From assembly GCA_030686995.1 (NCBI GenBank), contig CM060692.1, positions 16,349,465 to 16,413,464 on the forward strand: 64,000 nt of DNA, written 5' to 3'. The notes below the pieces were generated by a model that was given only the letters and a program-made list of their open reading frames with translations, was not told where the DNA came from and ran no database searches. The stretch is from Artemisia argyi. Taxonomy: Eukaryota; Streptophyta; Magnoliopsida; Asterales; Asteraceae. A program made the translations under genes and the position numbers. How positions within the stretch are numbered: the stretch's first letter is position 1; every line of letters starts with the position of its first letter. Positions 11,016 to 21,106 of this stretch are shown piece by piece.

Positions 11016-12104
11016 AGCTTTTTATCTTTCAGTCCTTTGGATTTTGTATGTTGGGATCAGGATACCTCCATTTTGACTATGGATTCAGGTATTCCGGATT
11101 CCTCGTGAAGCTCTTATTTCCTCATTGCCGCTGATGTAATAGCATAGGGTATTTGTTGTTCCGCTATTTTGTAGAATAGTTGCTTCGGAACAATTTGATG
11201 TACTTAGTTGTTCTTTATGTAATAGAATGTCTTTTATTCTTCCGTTATTCCGGAATGCTTAATGTAATTGACTTTTGATCGGATAAATATTCATATCGTC
11301 ATCTTTTGTCATTTTTGTTATTTGTCCTTATGCTATTTCCAATTTATATGTGCGTTTTCCGAGACATTTGTATATTTCGGACATCGACTTTAGTCGCTCT
11401 TCAAGTTTGATTTGTTGGACAATTTGTGTTTCTTTCGGATCTTGGCCTTAAATCATACCCGCCTGGGGTTTTATTCCTCCGGACAACTTGTGTCCTACGG
11501 CTCTTGGCCTAAATAATACCCACTTGGGGTTTTTCTTTGACGGGGTAACTTGTACCGTTTGGCTCTTGGCCTTAGTAATACCCACTTGGGGTTTTCTTTG
11601 ATGGGGTAACCTGTACCGTTTGGCTCTTGGCCTTAGTAATACCCACTTGGGGTTTTCTTTGATGGGGTAACCTGTACCCTTCGGCTCTTGGCCTTAGTAA
11701 TACCGACTTGGGGTTTTCTTTGACGGGGTAACCTGTACCCTTCGGCTCTTGGCCTTAGTAAATCCCACTTGGGGTTTTCTTTGACGGGGTAACCTGTACC
11801 CTTCGGCTCTTGGCCTTAGTAATACCCACTTGGGGTTTTCTTTGACGGGGTAACCTGTACCCTTCGGCTCTTGGCCTTAGTAATACCCACTTGGGGTTTT
11901 TTTTTTTTTTTTTTTTTTTGACGGGGTAACATGTACCCTTCGGCTCTTGGCCTTAGTAATACCCACTTGGGGTTTTCTTCACTGGACAACTTGTGTCTTG
12001 CGGAAAATAACTCTATGTATGGTTAAAATGCATCGGGTTTTTCATTGATGTGAAAATGGCTCATGCCTTACAATAGATCCTGGAAAATCAAAGTACATAA
12101 TAGG
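11016..12104. other. Convergent non-coding region of the Ty3 element
   Basis: This spans the 3' flank of the antisense gene and the 3' flank of pol, apart from the 61-bp array listed separately. 'tgtaatagaatgtc' near 11217 could serve in 3' end formation of the antisense transcript. Nothing else is recognised. Confidence 0.5.
11437..11990. repeat. 61-bp tandem repeat in the Ty3 element, about 8 copies
   Basis: Unit centred on 'ggggtaacctgtaccc', 'ttcggctcttggccttagta' and 'acccacttggggttttcttt'. Copies start near 11542, 11603, 11664, 11725 and 11786, a strict 61-base step, with diverged edge copies. One copy has an expanded T-run near 11900. The array lies between the 3' end of the antisense gene and the integrase stop, where the two transcripts converge. 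Tandem arrays in this position are common in Tat elements. Confidence 0.85.
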
Positions 12105-12959
12105 TTACATAAAACATTTCTTTAAGTTAATGGCATGCCAGGTTCGAGGTACTTCCACGTCTTCCATGGTTTGGAGCTTGTATGTGCCGTGCTGATAAGC
12201 CTCCGTTATCCGATAGGGGCCTTCCCAATTAGGTCCCAATTTTCCTTGATCTTCCACTCTGCTGGCTTCATTTTTTCGGTACACGAAATCTCCCACTTTG
12301 AAGGCTTCGGATCTAACCCTTCGGTTGTAATATTGCTCCACCTTCTTTTTGTACTTCGCCTCCCTTATGGCTGCCATTTCCCTCCGTTCTTCTAATAAGT
12401 TTAGATTTAGATTTATCTCATCGTCATTGTTTTCAACGTTTGCGATCATGGTCCGGAAGGTAGGCATACCGATCTCTGCCGGAATGACTGCCTCACTCCC
12501 ATAAGTTAGACTGAAAGGGGTTTCTCCGTTGCTAGTTTTCAGAGTGGTTCGGAAAGCCCATAGTACGTTTGGTAATTCGTCTACCCATCCTGCTCTTTCT
12601 CTTCCTAGCCGGGACTTAAATCCCTTCATTAGGCTTTTGTTGGCTCTTTCGACCAATCCGTTGGCTTGAGGGTGAGCCACGGCCGTGTTGATTTGTGTGA
12701 TATTTAACCTCTCGCACCAACTTTTGAACGGATCTCCCACAAAGTTGCTTCCGTTGTCCGTGACAATTATCTTGGGTAGTCCGAACCTGCAGACGATGTT
12801 GTCCCATACAAACTTTTTGACCTCTTTTCCGGTTGTCTTAGCCAACGGTTTTGCTTCCATCCATTTTGTGAAATAGTCTATTGCCACAATAACATACTTA
12901 ACTTTTCCTGGAGCTTCGGGCAAAGGCCCCAAAATGTCCATTGCCCATTGGAAGAAGGG
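12105..12959 (-). CDS. Ty3 integrase core and C-terminus, cut from pol by one TGA
   Basis: Retroviral-type integrase catalytic core in the same frame as the upstream pol. The D, D, E triad is present: Asp in VIVAIDYFTKWMEA, Asp in VTDNGSNF and Glu in GLVERANKS. The C-terminal part ends with the GPYRI and HAINLKKCF motifs usual for Tat integrases, and stops at 12105. The part from the TGA to MDILG contains PFFQWA, so the frame is continuous apart from the stop. The enzyme would insert the cDNA into the genome. Made alone it would need internal initiation or stop read-through. Confidence 0.9.
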   Translation of the reverse strand, partial: PFFQWAMDILGPLPEAPGKVKYVIVAIDYFTKWMEAKPLAKTTGKEVKKFVWDNIVCRFGLPKIIVTDNGSNFVGDPFKSWCERLNITQINTAVAHPQANGLVERANKSLMKGFKSRLGRERAGWVDELPNVLWAFRTTLKTSNGETPFSLTYGSEAVIPAEIGMPTFRTMIANVENNDDEINLNLNLLEERREMAAIREAKYKKKVEQYYNRRVRSEAFKVGDFVYRKNEASRVEDQGKLGPNWEGPYRITEAYQHGTYKLQTMEDVEVPRTWHAINLKKCFM

Positions 12960-15900
12960 TCATGGTGCCATGACGGAAGTTAGTACCGTTTTTGGCAACT
13001 TGGGGACCGGAGCATGTATCTGACAGGCATCGCATTTTCGGATGACTTCCCTAGCATCCCGGTGCATGGTTGGCCAATAGTAGCCTTGTCGCATGAGTTT
13101 AGCTACCACCGTCCGGGGTCCGGAGTGCATGCCACAGGCTCCTTCGTGCACCTCTCGGATTATGTAATTGGCTTGGAGAGGTCCGACACATCGTAACATC
13201 GGTCCTAGGTAGGATTTTTTGAATAGCACGTTGTCAATTAGTGTGTAGTGGCTTATTTTCATACGGAGGTTTCGAGCTTCATTTTGATCTTCCGGCCATA
13301 TACCTTCGTTTAAACATCGGAATATGGGGGACATCCAATTTTCCTCCTCTTCTTCCACTATTGCGTTGACTGTTTCTTCTTCGGTGGACGGCTTCTCCAA
13401 TACTTCTACCAGGACTTCTTTCGTTAAGTGGTCAAATGCTACGGATGCTAGCTTGCTGAGCACATCTGCTTTTTGGTTCTGAGCTCTTGGGATGTTCTTT
13501 ATTCTGAAGCGTTTGAAACAAGTGATGTATTCTTTGGCTTTCGCAAGGTATTTTGCCATGCTCTCCTTGTATGCAGTAAACTCTCCATTGATTTGGCTTG
13601 CCACTAAGTTAGAGTCCACTCGTACGTCCAACGCCTCTATATGCATCTCCTTTGCAATTCTCAATCCGGCCAGGAGTGCTTCGTATTCTGCTCCGTTATT
13701 GGTAGCTTCGAAATTTAACCGGAGAGCATATGTGTATTCTTCTTTTTCCGGACTAATTAACACTAATCCTGCTCCGGCACCTTTCCTGCTGGAGGCCCCG
13801 TCAGTATATAGGATCCACTCTTCCGGTTGAGAAACGTTGCATATCTCTTTGCTTCTCCTCTTCGGATCCGGGGAGGTTGTGCTGATGGGTATTTCGTTAA
13901 TGAAGTCAGCAAGCACTTGTCCTTTGACAGCATTTCTGGGCACGTAGGTGATGTTGTAGGCCCCCAATTCTACTGTGTATTTGGCTAATTGTCCGGACGA
14001 TTCTGCCCGGTTCAGCACTTGTTTGATGGGATGATCCGTTATGACCTTGATGGGGTGGGCTTCGAAATACCGCCTCAATCTTCTTGATAAATGCAGGAGG
14101 GTTAGAGCCAACTTTTCGACCGGAGCATATCTCTTTTCGGCTTCGTGCAAGGTTCGACTTACATAATGAATTGGGATCTGCCGCCCTTCTCTTTCGACCA
14201 TCAGCACTCCACTTATTGCTTCTGCTGCGGCGGACAGATATAGATACAAATCTTCTTTAGATTTCGGAGTCGTTAGGCAGGGAAGCTCCAGAATCATTTT
14301 CTTCATATCTTGGAAGGCTTTTTCAGCGGCTTCCGTCCATTGATATTTTTCCTTGTTGTCCTTAGTGATGTTTTTTAAAGTTTCAAAGAAAGGGAGAGAC
14401 CTTTCGGTTGATTTTGATAAGAAACGATTGAGTGCCGCGAGTTTGCCACTTAAGCTTTGCATTTCCTTTAGTGATTTTGGTGATTGCATATCGGCGATTG
14501 CTCTGGTTTTCTTGGGGTTAGCCCTAATCCCCTCGGACGTCACCATATATCCGAGGAATTTTCCTTCTTCCACTCCGAAAGAACATTTTTTAGGGTTTAG
14601 CTTCATGTTTATTCTCCGGAGATTGTCGAACGTTTCAGCAATGTCGGCCAATAGCTCTTTTTCCGTTTGACTCTTTATCACCATATCGTCTACATACACT
14701 TCCAAGTTTCGACCGATTTGCTTCCGGAAGGCAGAGTCTACCAACTTCTGATAGGTTGCCCCGGCATTCTTCAAACCAAACGGCATTTTTACATAACAGT
14801 ATGTTCCCCGATCCGTATAGAAGGCCGTTTTCTCTTCGTCTTCCTTTGCCATTTGTACTTGATGATATCCTTTGTAAGCGTCCAAGAAACACTTGTATCG
14901 GAACCCTATTACCGACTCGATCTTCCAGTCTATTTCGGGCAACGGATAGTAGTCCTTGCGGCACGATGAGTTCAGGTTCTTGAAATCAATGCACATCCTC
15001 CAGGTACCGTCCGGCTTCTTCACCAGTACCGGATTAGAGATCCAGGTCGGATACCGGACAGGTCTGATTATTCCGGCCTTTAGCCATTCTTCTACGTCTT
15101 GATTTATGGCTTGGTTCTTTTCTTCCGAGAAGAATCTCTTTTTCTGTGCTACCAGTTTATCCTGGACGTTTACGTTGAGCTTATGTTCAGCTGCCCATCG
15201 GGGAACGCCGGTCATATCCGAGGGTTCCCATGCGAAAATGTCTCGGCTATTTTTGAGTAAAGTTATCAATTGCCTTCGCCCCTCTTTTGAGAAATTCCTT
15301 CCTATTGTCACTAGTTGTTCCGGATAAGCCGGATGAACCAGCACATCTTCGGTTCCAGCAGTTTCTTCAATGGGTGTTTCCGAGGAAGTCTCTGTTTGAG
15401 TCTCCCTTTCTATTAAGAATTTTTCTTCGAGCTTTCTGCACTCTGAGATGATGACCGATCGGGTTACTAGAGTGGCGATGCCTCTCGGCGTCGGGAATTT
15501 CATCATGGAGTGTATAGTTGACGGGATGGCTTTTAGTTTTTTGATTCCGGATCGACCAAGTATCACATTATACGGAGAGGGAGATCTAACCACCGTGAAC
15601 TTCATGATGGTTCGGCGGTATAGCCCTTCACTCCCGAAGCATACTTCTAGTTCTATTTTCCCCAATGGATTTATGCTTTCTCCTGAGAATCCCACCAGCG
15701 GTGTGTTTGTCTTGGATAGACGTAACCGGATGGAAGAGTCCAGGTTTAGGAAGCAGTGCTCGTACATTACTTCCACCGATGCACCTTGGTCGACATATAC
15801 TCTCCGTACAGTATATCCTTCGATCTCTGCTTCCACTATAAGTGGCTCATCGGAAGCGTCCCCCGGGAGGATCAGAGGAAAGCTTATGGGGGCTCTCATC

Positions 15901-16091
15901 CACTCTTCTTCCTGATCTATTGTCTTTCGCTTCGTATTTCTTTCTTGACGCCGGACCATATTGATGATTCGACCTTGGTTGTTTTGATGGTTATTTCTGG
16001 GTGGTGCTCTGTCTCTTTGTCGGACGTCTCTGATCAGGTGGTCAAGCTTGCCGGTATCCAGGGCTATCTTGAGTTGCTCCTTCAGATTGTG
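12960..16091 (-). CDS. Ty3 protease, reverse transcriptase, two RNase H domains, integrase zinc finger
   Basis: Between the two TGA codons (16092-16094 and 12960-12962) the frame is open throughout. Counting from Met at 15959: aspartic protease with VDQGAS near residue 57; reverse transcriptase with FLDAYKGYHQV and YVDD near residue 423; RNase H around residues 550-670; a second, archaeal-type RNase H starting YTDGASSRKGAG near 716, with DGA and Glu in NNGAEYEAL; integrase H2C2 finger (HEGACGMH...CDACQ) near 930-970. The frame ends ...SVMAP then TGA, where relatives have Trp followed by PFFQWA. The change fits a single C-to-T transition on the plus strand. All polymerase and RNase H catalytic residues that I can see are present. 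Confidence 0.9.
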   Translation of the reverse strand, partial: HNLKEQLKIALDTGKLDHLIRDVRQRDRAPPRNNHQNNQGRIINMVRRQERNTKRKTIDQEEEWMRAPISFPLILPGDASDEPLIVEAEIEGYTVRRVYVDQGASVEVMYEHCFLNLDSSIRLRLSKTNTPLVGFSGESINPLGKIELEVCFGSEGLYRRTIMKFTVVRSPSPYNVILGRSGIKKLKAIPSTIHSMMKFPTPRGIATLVTRSVIISECRKLEEKFLIERETQTETSSETPIEETAGTEDVLVHPAYPEQLVTIGRNFSKEGRRQLITLLKNSRDIFAWEPSDMTGVPRWAAEHKLNVNVQDKLVAQKKRFFSEEKNQAINQDVEEWLKAGIIRPVRYPTWISNPVLVKKPDGTWRMCIDFKNLNSSCRKDYYPLPEIDWKIESVIGFRYKCFLDAYKGYHQVQMAKEDEEKTAFYTDRGTYCYVKMPFGLKNAGATYQKLVDSAFRKQIGRNLEVYVDDMVIKSQTEKELLADIAETFDNLRRINMKLNPKKCSFGVEEGKFLGYMVTSEGIRANPKKTRAIADMQSPKSLKEMQSLSGKLAALNRFLSKSTERSLPFFETLKNITKDNKEKYQWTEAAEKAFQDMKKMILELPCLTTPKSKEDLYLYLSAAAEAISGVLMVEREGRQIPIHYVSRTLHEAEKRYAPVEKLALTLLHLSRRLRRYFEAHPIKVITDHPIKQVLNRAESSGQLAKYTVELGAYNITYVPRNAVKGQVLADFINEIPISTTSPDPKRRSKEICNVSQPEEWILYTDGASSRKGAGAGLVLISPEKEEYTYALRLNFEATNNGAEYEALLAGLRIAKEMHIEALDVRVDSNLVASQINGEFTAYKESMAKYLAKAKEYITCFKRFRIKNIPRAQNQKADVLSKLASVAFDHLTKEVLVEVLEKPSTEEETVNAIVEEEEENWMSPIFRCLNEGIWPEDQNEARNLRMKISHYTLIDNVLFKKSYLGPMLRCVGPLQANYIIREVHEGACGMHSGPRTVVAKLMRQGYYWPTMHRDAREVIRKCDACQIHAPVPKLPKTVLTSVMAP

Positions 16092-17315
16092 TCAGTCATT
16101 GGTGAGATGGCCTTTCTCTCCATGATAATCACAGTATTTATCCATGTTTTCTCTTGACGGCCTTCCTCTTAGTGGCGGGGGTGCCGGTAGCCTGAGTTGA
16201 TGCTCCGTTGACAAGATCTCTTTAGGGGCCTTTGTGAGCATGTTCAAGTCTAGGGGTCTGGTATCTCTTCTGTTCCCGTCGTCACGCCGATAATCCCTTC
16301 GGTAGTCTATCCAATAGGTATTATTGTCATTTCGTCTGGGCATGTATGGTGCGAAATTTTCATTTCGTCTAGGTTTAAAGCCTTGAACATCTTTCTTGTG
16401 GTTTCCTCTAAAGGAGGACCGTTGTGTGTTATGGTCATTGCGGCTGTATGGATTAGGTTGATAATCTCTACGAGAATTATCCACCCTTTCCCCCTTTGGT
16501 ACTTCCGTCAGTTGATACACTCTTTCGGAACGGACGAAATCATCAACCCGTATCATCATTTCGGTTACGCTATGGGGAACCTTCTCGGAGAATCTCTTCG
16601 CTAGCTCCGGACTTTTACAACCATCAATAAAAGAGGATATCTGCATCAGCTCTGGTACTCCCGAAATGCGACTAGCCTCATCCGTCCATCGTTCCTTGAA
16701 TTCCGAGAGGGCCTCGTTAGCTCTACGGATGATCTTGGTAATTTCCATCGGATCTCTGATGCACTTTCTACGAAGGGCGAACCTCTGAACGAATTGCTCA
16801 CTCAATTCATCCCAATTATCAATACTACCTCGCGGAAGACGATCAAACCATGCTCTAGCAGCGTCATCCAGGGTCTGCTGGAACATCATGCACCAAATGG
16901 GCATGGGCCACGCACCTTGATTGGCCGCCCCTTCAAATCTGGTGATATGATCGTCAGGATCTGTAGATCCGTTGTATAACTGCAAGTGAGAAGGCATCAG
17001 ATACTTTGAACCCTTTGGTCCGGAGAAATCGATGATCCTCCGGGTAAAAGGACTCTTGGACGCCGCCTTGAAAGGTTTGGATAAGTCGTCCGTCCTCTCC
17101 TCTTCGGCCTTTTGGGCTTCGACATCATGCGATCCGGCAACCTCGAAGTCGAGTTGGATGGGGTCAATCGGGGTTTCTCCTGAGACATTGTATTGTTGGA
17201 TGAGAGATTTTAGAGCAGCAAAGTGACTTTGGATTTGTTCAAGGTTAACAGGATTGGTATTATTATCCGGACGACTTCCGGATCCTTCGGGTGTGGTTGG
17301 GGAAGGACCTGTCAT
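16092..17315 (-). CDS. Ty3 Gag (capsid/nucleocapsid), ends at a TGA inside the zinc knuckle
   Basis: 407 codons from ATG at 17315, about 50 bases inside the LTR. Retrotransposon Gag domain around residues 115-230 (WFDRLPRGSIDNWDELSEQF, then FKERWTDEASRI). An Arg/Asn-rich basic stretch follows, and then a Tat-type knuckle beginning CDYHGEKGH. A TGA (16092-16094) stands exactly where the last Cys of that knuckle is expected, and the same frame then continues (HNLKEQLK...) into pol. This is either a crippling mutation or, less likely, a recoding stop. Gag packages the RNA in cytoplasmic particles. Confidence 0.88.
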   Translation of the reverse strand: MTGPSPTTPEGSGSRPDNNTNPVNLEQIQSHFAALKSLIQQYNVSGETPIDPIQLDFEVAGSHDVEAQKAEEERTDDLSKPFKAASKSPFTRRIIDFSGPKGSKYLMPSHLQLYNGSTDPDDHITRFEGAANQGAWPMPIWCMMFQQTLDDAARAWFDRLPRGSIDNWDELSEQFVQRFALRRKCIRDPMEITKIIRRANEALSEFKERWTDEASRISGVPELMQISSFIDGCKSPELAKRFSEKVPHSVTEMMIRVDDFVRSERVYQLTEVPKGERVDNSRRDYQPNPYSRNDHNTQRSSFRGNHKKDVQGFKPRRNENFAPYMPRRNDNNTYWIDYRRDYRRDDGNRRDTRPLDLNMLTKAPKEILSTEHQLRLPAPPPLRGRPSRENMDKYCDYHGEKGHLTND

Positions 17316-17344
17316 CTCTTAGCTTCGATAGAGTGAATGACGGG

Positions 17345-17364
17345 TCCCACGGATGGCGCCAATT
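17345..17364 (-). other. Primer-binding site region of the Ty3 element
   Basis: Adjacent to the 5' LTR the minus strand reads AA TTGGCGCCATCCGTGGGA. TGGCGCC is the usual start of primer-binding sites in plant Ty3 elements that use a non-initiator tRNA. I do not assign the tRNA. Confidence 0.6.
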
Positions 17365-17925
17365 TGTTGAGGTAAAAGTTTGTTTCTACTTCGAACAAGC
17401 GAGATGAATCCTTCGGACTAGAGTTGGTCCTCCGGATTCAATGTGATCCTTGCTTACAGTATGTTACTTCAGATATCTGCAAAACAAATACGTCCGTTAG
17501 ACTCGCCCCGGGAATGTATCCCAGGACCAACCTCCGGCGTGAGAGTAAGTATATGTTCTTAGTGAGAGAAAGTATGAATAAAACTAGAGAGTAGGGGAGA
17601 ATTAGTTAACCTTAAATGAAGATTTCCTCTCTATTTATAGACTCTCTACATGAAGTGCCAGGCTGGTTCGTACTTAGCCCTTAATGTTCGCTAGTTTAGA
17701 CTCCATTATCATATACTTTGGCGTACTTGTTTGTACTTTGGTCTAGGTACTTGTTAGCTTATCCGAAGGGTTTGTGATATCCGGACGGCTGAGATCATGC
17801 GGACATTCGTAACCCATCGGATATTGGTCCGTGTTGTCTGAACACACCTGAGTACATTTTACCTGATACGGATCCGGAGGGTATACCCTTGTACGGCATG
17901 TATCCGAAGGGTACATACGTCAACA
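17365..17925 (-). repeat. 5' LTR of the Ty3 element
   Basis: 561 bp, TG...CA, followed by target duplication CAAAC at 17926-17930. It carries the element's promoter by position. Minus-strand TATA candidates exist ('ctataaatagagagg' near 17630). Confidence 0.95.
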
Positions 17926-18303
17926 CAAACCACTAGCTTAGTTTAACAGTTTATTTTCACTATATGTATTGTTGTAATTTCCTTTCGATCGGATTGAAAT
18001 GAATGAAGAAAAATGGAATGAATGAAGAAAATAGTTTAAGCCTTAATCTCTCTTTATTGTTTGGATCGATTCTTGCTCGCTTAAGGGCATTATCAAAGGA
18101 GTAGTTAAAAAATGAGTTTAAACTAAGTGATAAAGTAAGAAAAGTTCATTTGTGTTCAAGCTTCGAATAAGGTTAACACTTCTGAACCGATCTTTCTAAT
18201 TTATTACATGAGTTTTAAGCATTCATAACGGTTCAGTAAGTTTAAATTTGGTGAACTGCTTACGTTTTAAGTATACAACGAACTGCACCTCTATAAACAC
18301 TAA
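17926..18303. repeat. Duplicated block, right half (paralogous to 57247-57430)
   Basis: 'caaaccactagcttag' through 'ttgtttggatcgattcttgc' matches 57247-57380, continuing the block interrupted by the Ty3 element. No gene is seen. Confidence 0.7.
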
Positions 18304-18544
18304 GGGGTGCTTGGTGGGGGGTTAAGAGGGGGTGGGGAATGGGTAAGGTATTGATTTGGGCCCACCTCCCTCAAATACTTGTGCTTGGTTAGTTAGAGGT
18401 AAGGGATTGATTACCCCGTACTGGGTAATCAACCATTATAGAGTAAATTGAGGGGTAAGGTATTGATTGCCCACCTCACTCATTACTTTGCATTCCTTAC
18501 CCTTATCCTTTCCTTTTACCTTTTCCCACTTTGAACCAAACCCT
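18304..18544. mobile_element. Harbinger/Tourist-like MITE, copy 1
   Basis: Ends GGGGTGCTTGG and CCAAACCCT are inverted repeats flanked by the 3-bp duplication TAA. The interior ('aaggtattgatttgggccca', 'taccccgtactgggtaatca') matches the copy at 56333-56592. No coding sequence. A three-base TWA target is typical of PIF/Harbinger MITEs. Confidence 0.75.
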
Positions 18545-18875
18545 TAATTGATGCAATGCGGTTCAATATAAACGGTCGAAAAATGGCACATAGCTAGTCT
18601 AACAGTCAGGGAGCTATTTTGAAAGTTCATCAGAACATTAGGACGTTAGTTTAGTTTTCGTGAACTGTTTCCTTTTAAGGTCCAAATTGATGCAACGGTG
18701 GTTCTAAAAGCGGTCCGGAAATGACTGATAACGGGACCGGGTCATATTTATGTCATGCACGGGTCAGGTTCCCCGTGTTATTGTATTTTAATAGAATCGA
18801 CGTGTAAGCTAAATCGAATTAGATCACACAACCTTTTTGTGAGTAAGAAGGAATTGATTTTGGCTTTGTGACTCT

Positions 18876-19016
18876 TTCCCACATAGGTGAAAAAACAACC
18901 ATGTAAGAGATTTATAATCTAGACTATGAGTTTATCAAACTAAACGAAGACTGACGTTCACATTACATGTGTTTGTTATAAACTTTCCAAATATGCACGT
19001 AGCCAAATTGTTTTTT
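18876..19016 (+). ncRNA. Putative U6-promoter-type small RNA unit, copy at 18.9 kb
   Basis: TTCCCACATAG (18876-18886; first base changed from the consensus purine), a 24-base spacer, then TTTATAAT (18911-18918). The predicted start is near 18942 and a T6 run ends at 19016. The paralogue near 35400 has lost box and TATA but keeps the body, so at most one of the pair could be active. Confidence 0.3.
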
Positions 19017-19872
19017 GTTAATCTTTTCCAAATAAAACCAAACTATTTATTAATGTAGGCCTAGCCATTTATCTTTTCATCCATCTTTGTAGGATATGAC
19101 CAAACATTTAATCATCACAATGTATCGACTCTATCGCACACAAGACTATATCTCTTTATTCTCTTCTGCTTTACTATCACTCAAATAACATGTAAATATA
19201 AGCTAAAGTTCGCCGCTCATTAGTATAAAAACCATTTGAAGTAATAACAATAACATAAAATTGATTAAATAGAACCGATTTTCTAACGACCACAACAACC
19301 AGTCTTATAATCAAAGTGACAAGCAAATCATGTATCTAACATATTTAATATGATAGGGGACTAGATTTAAGGCATTAACTTGTGTTTTATGTTGCATGTA
19401 TGAGGCTATTAGGAACATGAGGTAAATTGTCCAATACTACAGTTAAAGGAAGGACACGGATCAGGATCTCAACCCATGCCTCTGCGTTTATGCGACATGT
19501 CCTGATCCATTGAACTACTATTGTAGGACAAATGCAATCACAATGCACTCGACTAACTAGATACTTTCAAGTTTAAAACAAAATTCTAGGTGAGAATGTA
19601 TATATTAACAGCTTAAAACAATAATCTCATAAAAACTATAAAAGACACAAACTTCTTGCATCATACCAGTGCGGATTGTTACAAAAAAAGCGCATAGATA
19701 GTACTTTTTTATGATGTGGATGACACAGGTTACTCATTAAACTGAGATAACGAAGCTATAACTAGTCACTTCTCCACAATAAAACAACAAAAACGCACAC
19801 TAAAAAACTTGTTCAAGCTGTTTTTAGCGCTAACGTCTTTGCGAGAACAAAAGAGCGAAGACTTTTGCAAAT

Positions 19873-20005
19873 CTACTTCAACCTTTTTACGGGACGAAGC
19901 GTAAGCAACTCTTTAGAACGCATCCATGGTTTCACCACAATTTCAGCGTCAAAAAAACTATCTCACTACCTTTCTCGTTGCTTTAATTGTCAAATAGTAT
20001 TTAGT
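19873..20005 (-). pseudogene. Cystatin 3' fragment
   Basis: On the minus strand it reads TKYYLTIKA, then, after frame damage, a segment matching [15 protein letters not shown] and a TAG at 19873-19875. The amino-terminal half, including the QxVxG loop, is replaced by unrelated flank. The retained Trp of the PW motif shows it derives from the full-length family form. Not functional. Confidence 0.65.
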
Positions 20006-20224
20006 TAAGGTTTTGATTTTTGTTTATTGGGTACAAGGGATTTGGTGGCGGGGTTAAGATGAATGCGGTTTCTATACTCAAATAGGTGTATGTTTTGTTA
20101 AATTATCGGTAGCCGTTAACAACTAGTTGTGTAAGTAATTATTAAGTGTAAAATAACTAAAAGCACCCAAAAGCTCAAACAAAAATATGACACGCTAACT
20201 ATTTTTGTGAGGAAGAATGGAAAT

Positions 20225-20371
20225 GTCCCACATAGGTGAAGGAACAAAGTTGGAAGAGATTTATAAACAAGAATATGAAATGCATGTTAAGAACTTTGAG
20301 AACGGACACATTAAAAGTAATACTTACAAAGTACAAACTTTTCAATGTGTGCATACTCAAATGTTCTTTTT
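20225..20371 (+). ncRNA. Putative U6-promoter-type small RNA unit, best-preserved copy
   Basis: GTCCCACATAG (20225-20235), exactly 24 bases, TTTATAAA (20260-20267). In Arabidopsis U6 genes, from memory, the same element and TATA are also about 24 bases apart, a spacing that selects polymerase III. The predicted start is near 20291 and a T-run ends at 20371, for about 80 nt. The body has complementary arms ACACATT (20306-20312) and AATGTGT (20344-20350). It resembles no known tRNA, snRNA or snoRNA that I recognise. It could equally be a fossil duplicated passively with cystatin. Confidence 0.4.
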
Positions 20372-20402
20372 ATAGCGCTTTGTTACAAACAATTTTTTTA
20401 TT

Positions 20403-20404
<2 letters not shown>

Positions 20405-20453
<49 letters not shown>
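20405..20453. repeat. (AT)n microsatellite
   Basis: About 24 AT dinucleotides downstream of the small-RNA module. Confidence 0.9.
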
Positions 20454-20454
<1 letters not shown>

Positions 20455-21106
20455 CAAACAAATGTATGAGAATACACAAACATTGTATGTATTTTTTATA
20501 AACTCTTTAATTTGCATGTTTCCAATTCAAGTTTTGTTGATCTTTGTAATAAACCTAACACCTAATCGCCATATCAATTTATCACTAAAGTTTATATCAC
20601 ACATATCCATTGTCATAGCCAATTATCATTATATCAATCTTTGTAGGATAGATGCTATCGGTAAATCATCACATCATATCGACTCCATCGAGTTTATATT
20701 ACTTTATAATTTCACTCAAGTAAAGTCCAACCATAAGCTATTAAACAAGAATGTGTACATTAAATGACTTTGTCATACACATTACACTCTTCGATGTGCA
20801 TGCAGCATATTATCATTTCGATGATCTTACATGATACATATATATAGCCCATCTTATGATCTAATTTAGGTAAATGGACAATCACATGCTAATCACTAAT
20901 CACGTACAGCTCATTACCTACTTATCTCTTTGCCTTAACACTTATCTATTTTGCCTACTAATGTACAACCAACATTTTGTACATTAGTTTTTCATTTGTA
21001 TAATCTTTGCTTTTTAAAATCTAAAAGATGATGTCTTTTTCCCCCATATACAATTCCTCATAATTTATAGTTAAGTTGTAGTGTTTTCATGTTCTGATAT
21101 ACTTAG
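20455..21106. other. Cystatin-flank DNA and spacer before the copia element
   Basis: 20455-20820 repeats the flank also seen at 150-360, 36960-37200 and 61985-62165. A segment at about 20988-21036 ('ttttcatttgtataatcttt', 'aatctaaaagatgatgtctt') recurs at 55152-55202. No gene is seen. Confidence 0.6.

Larger units (their letters stand above)
7228..17925 (-). mobile_element. Ty3/gypsy retrotransposon, Tat-type, nearly intact and very young
   Basis: Two 561-bp LTRs (7228-7788, 17365-17925) begin TG and end CA, and an exact 5-bp target duplication CAAAC flanks them (7223-7227, 17926-17930). I find only two LTR differences by eye (a/c near 7318, t/c near 7578), so the insertion is recent. Internal order on the minus strand is gag, protease, reverse transcriptase, RNase H, a second RNase H-like domain, integrase, then a long 3' region carrying an opposite-strand gene. 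Dual RNase H plus an extra antisense ORF is typical of the Tat lineage (Grande and relatives, from knowledge). A paralogous empty site lies at about 57240, where 'gtagttttcaaaccactagc' is uninterrupted. Confidence 0.95.
18545..20820. repeat. Segmental duplication block A (paralogous to 35360-37210)
   Basis: From 'gatagaatcgacgtgtaagc' near 18793 the sequence follows 35353-37210 for about 2 kb with small indels. It includes two small-RNA-type modules (18876, 20225) and a cystatin 3' fragment (19873-20005). The stretch 18545-18790 before it has no recognised content. Confidence 0.8.

Noticed and set aside
11437..11990. Possible coding repeat protein or CRISPR-like array
   Set aside because: The 61-bp units are not a multiple of three, contain stops in all frames and have no spacers.
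14353..15915. Plus-strand open frames of 100-155 codons inside the Ty3 element
   Set aside because: They lie opposite the conserved protease and reverse transcriptase and are shadows of that coding strand.
20225..20371. Reading the repeated module as a U6 snRNA gene itself
   Set aside because: The promoter geometry fits, but the body has no similarity to U6 (no GUCC start or ACAGAGA box) or to U3, 7SL or tRNA that I can recognise.
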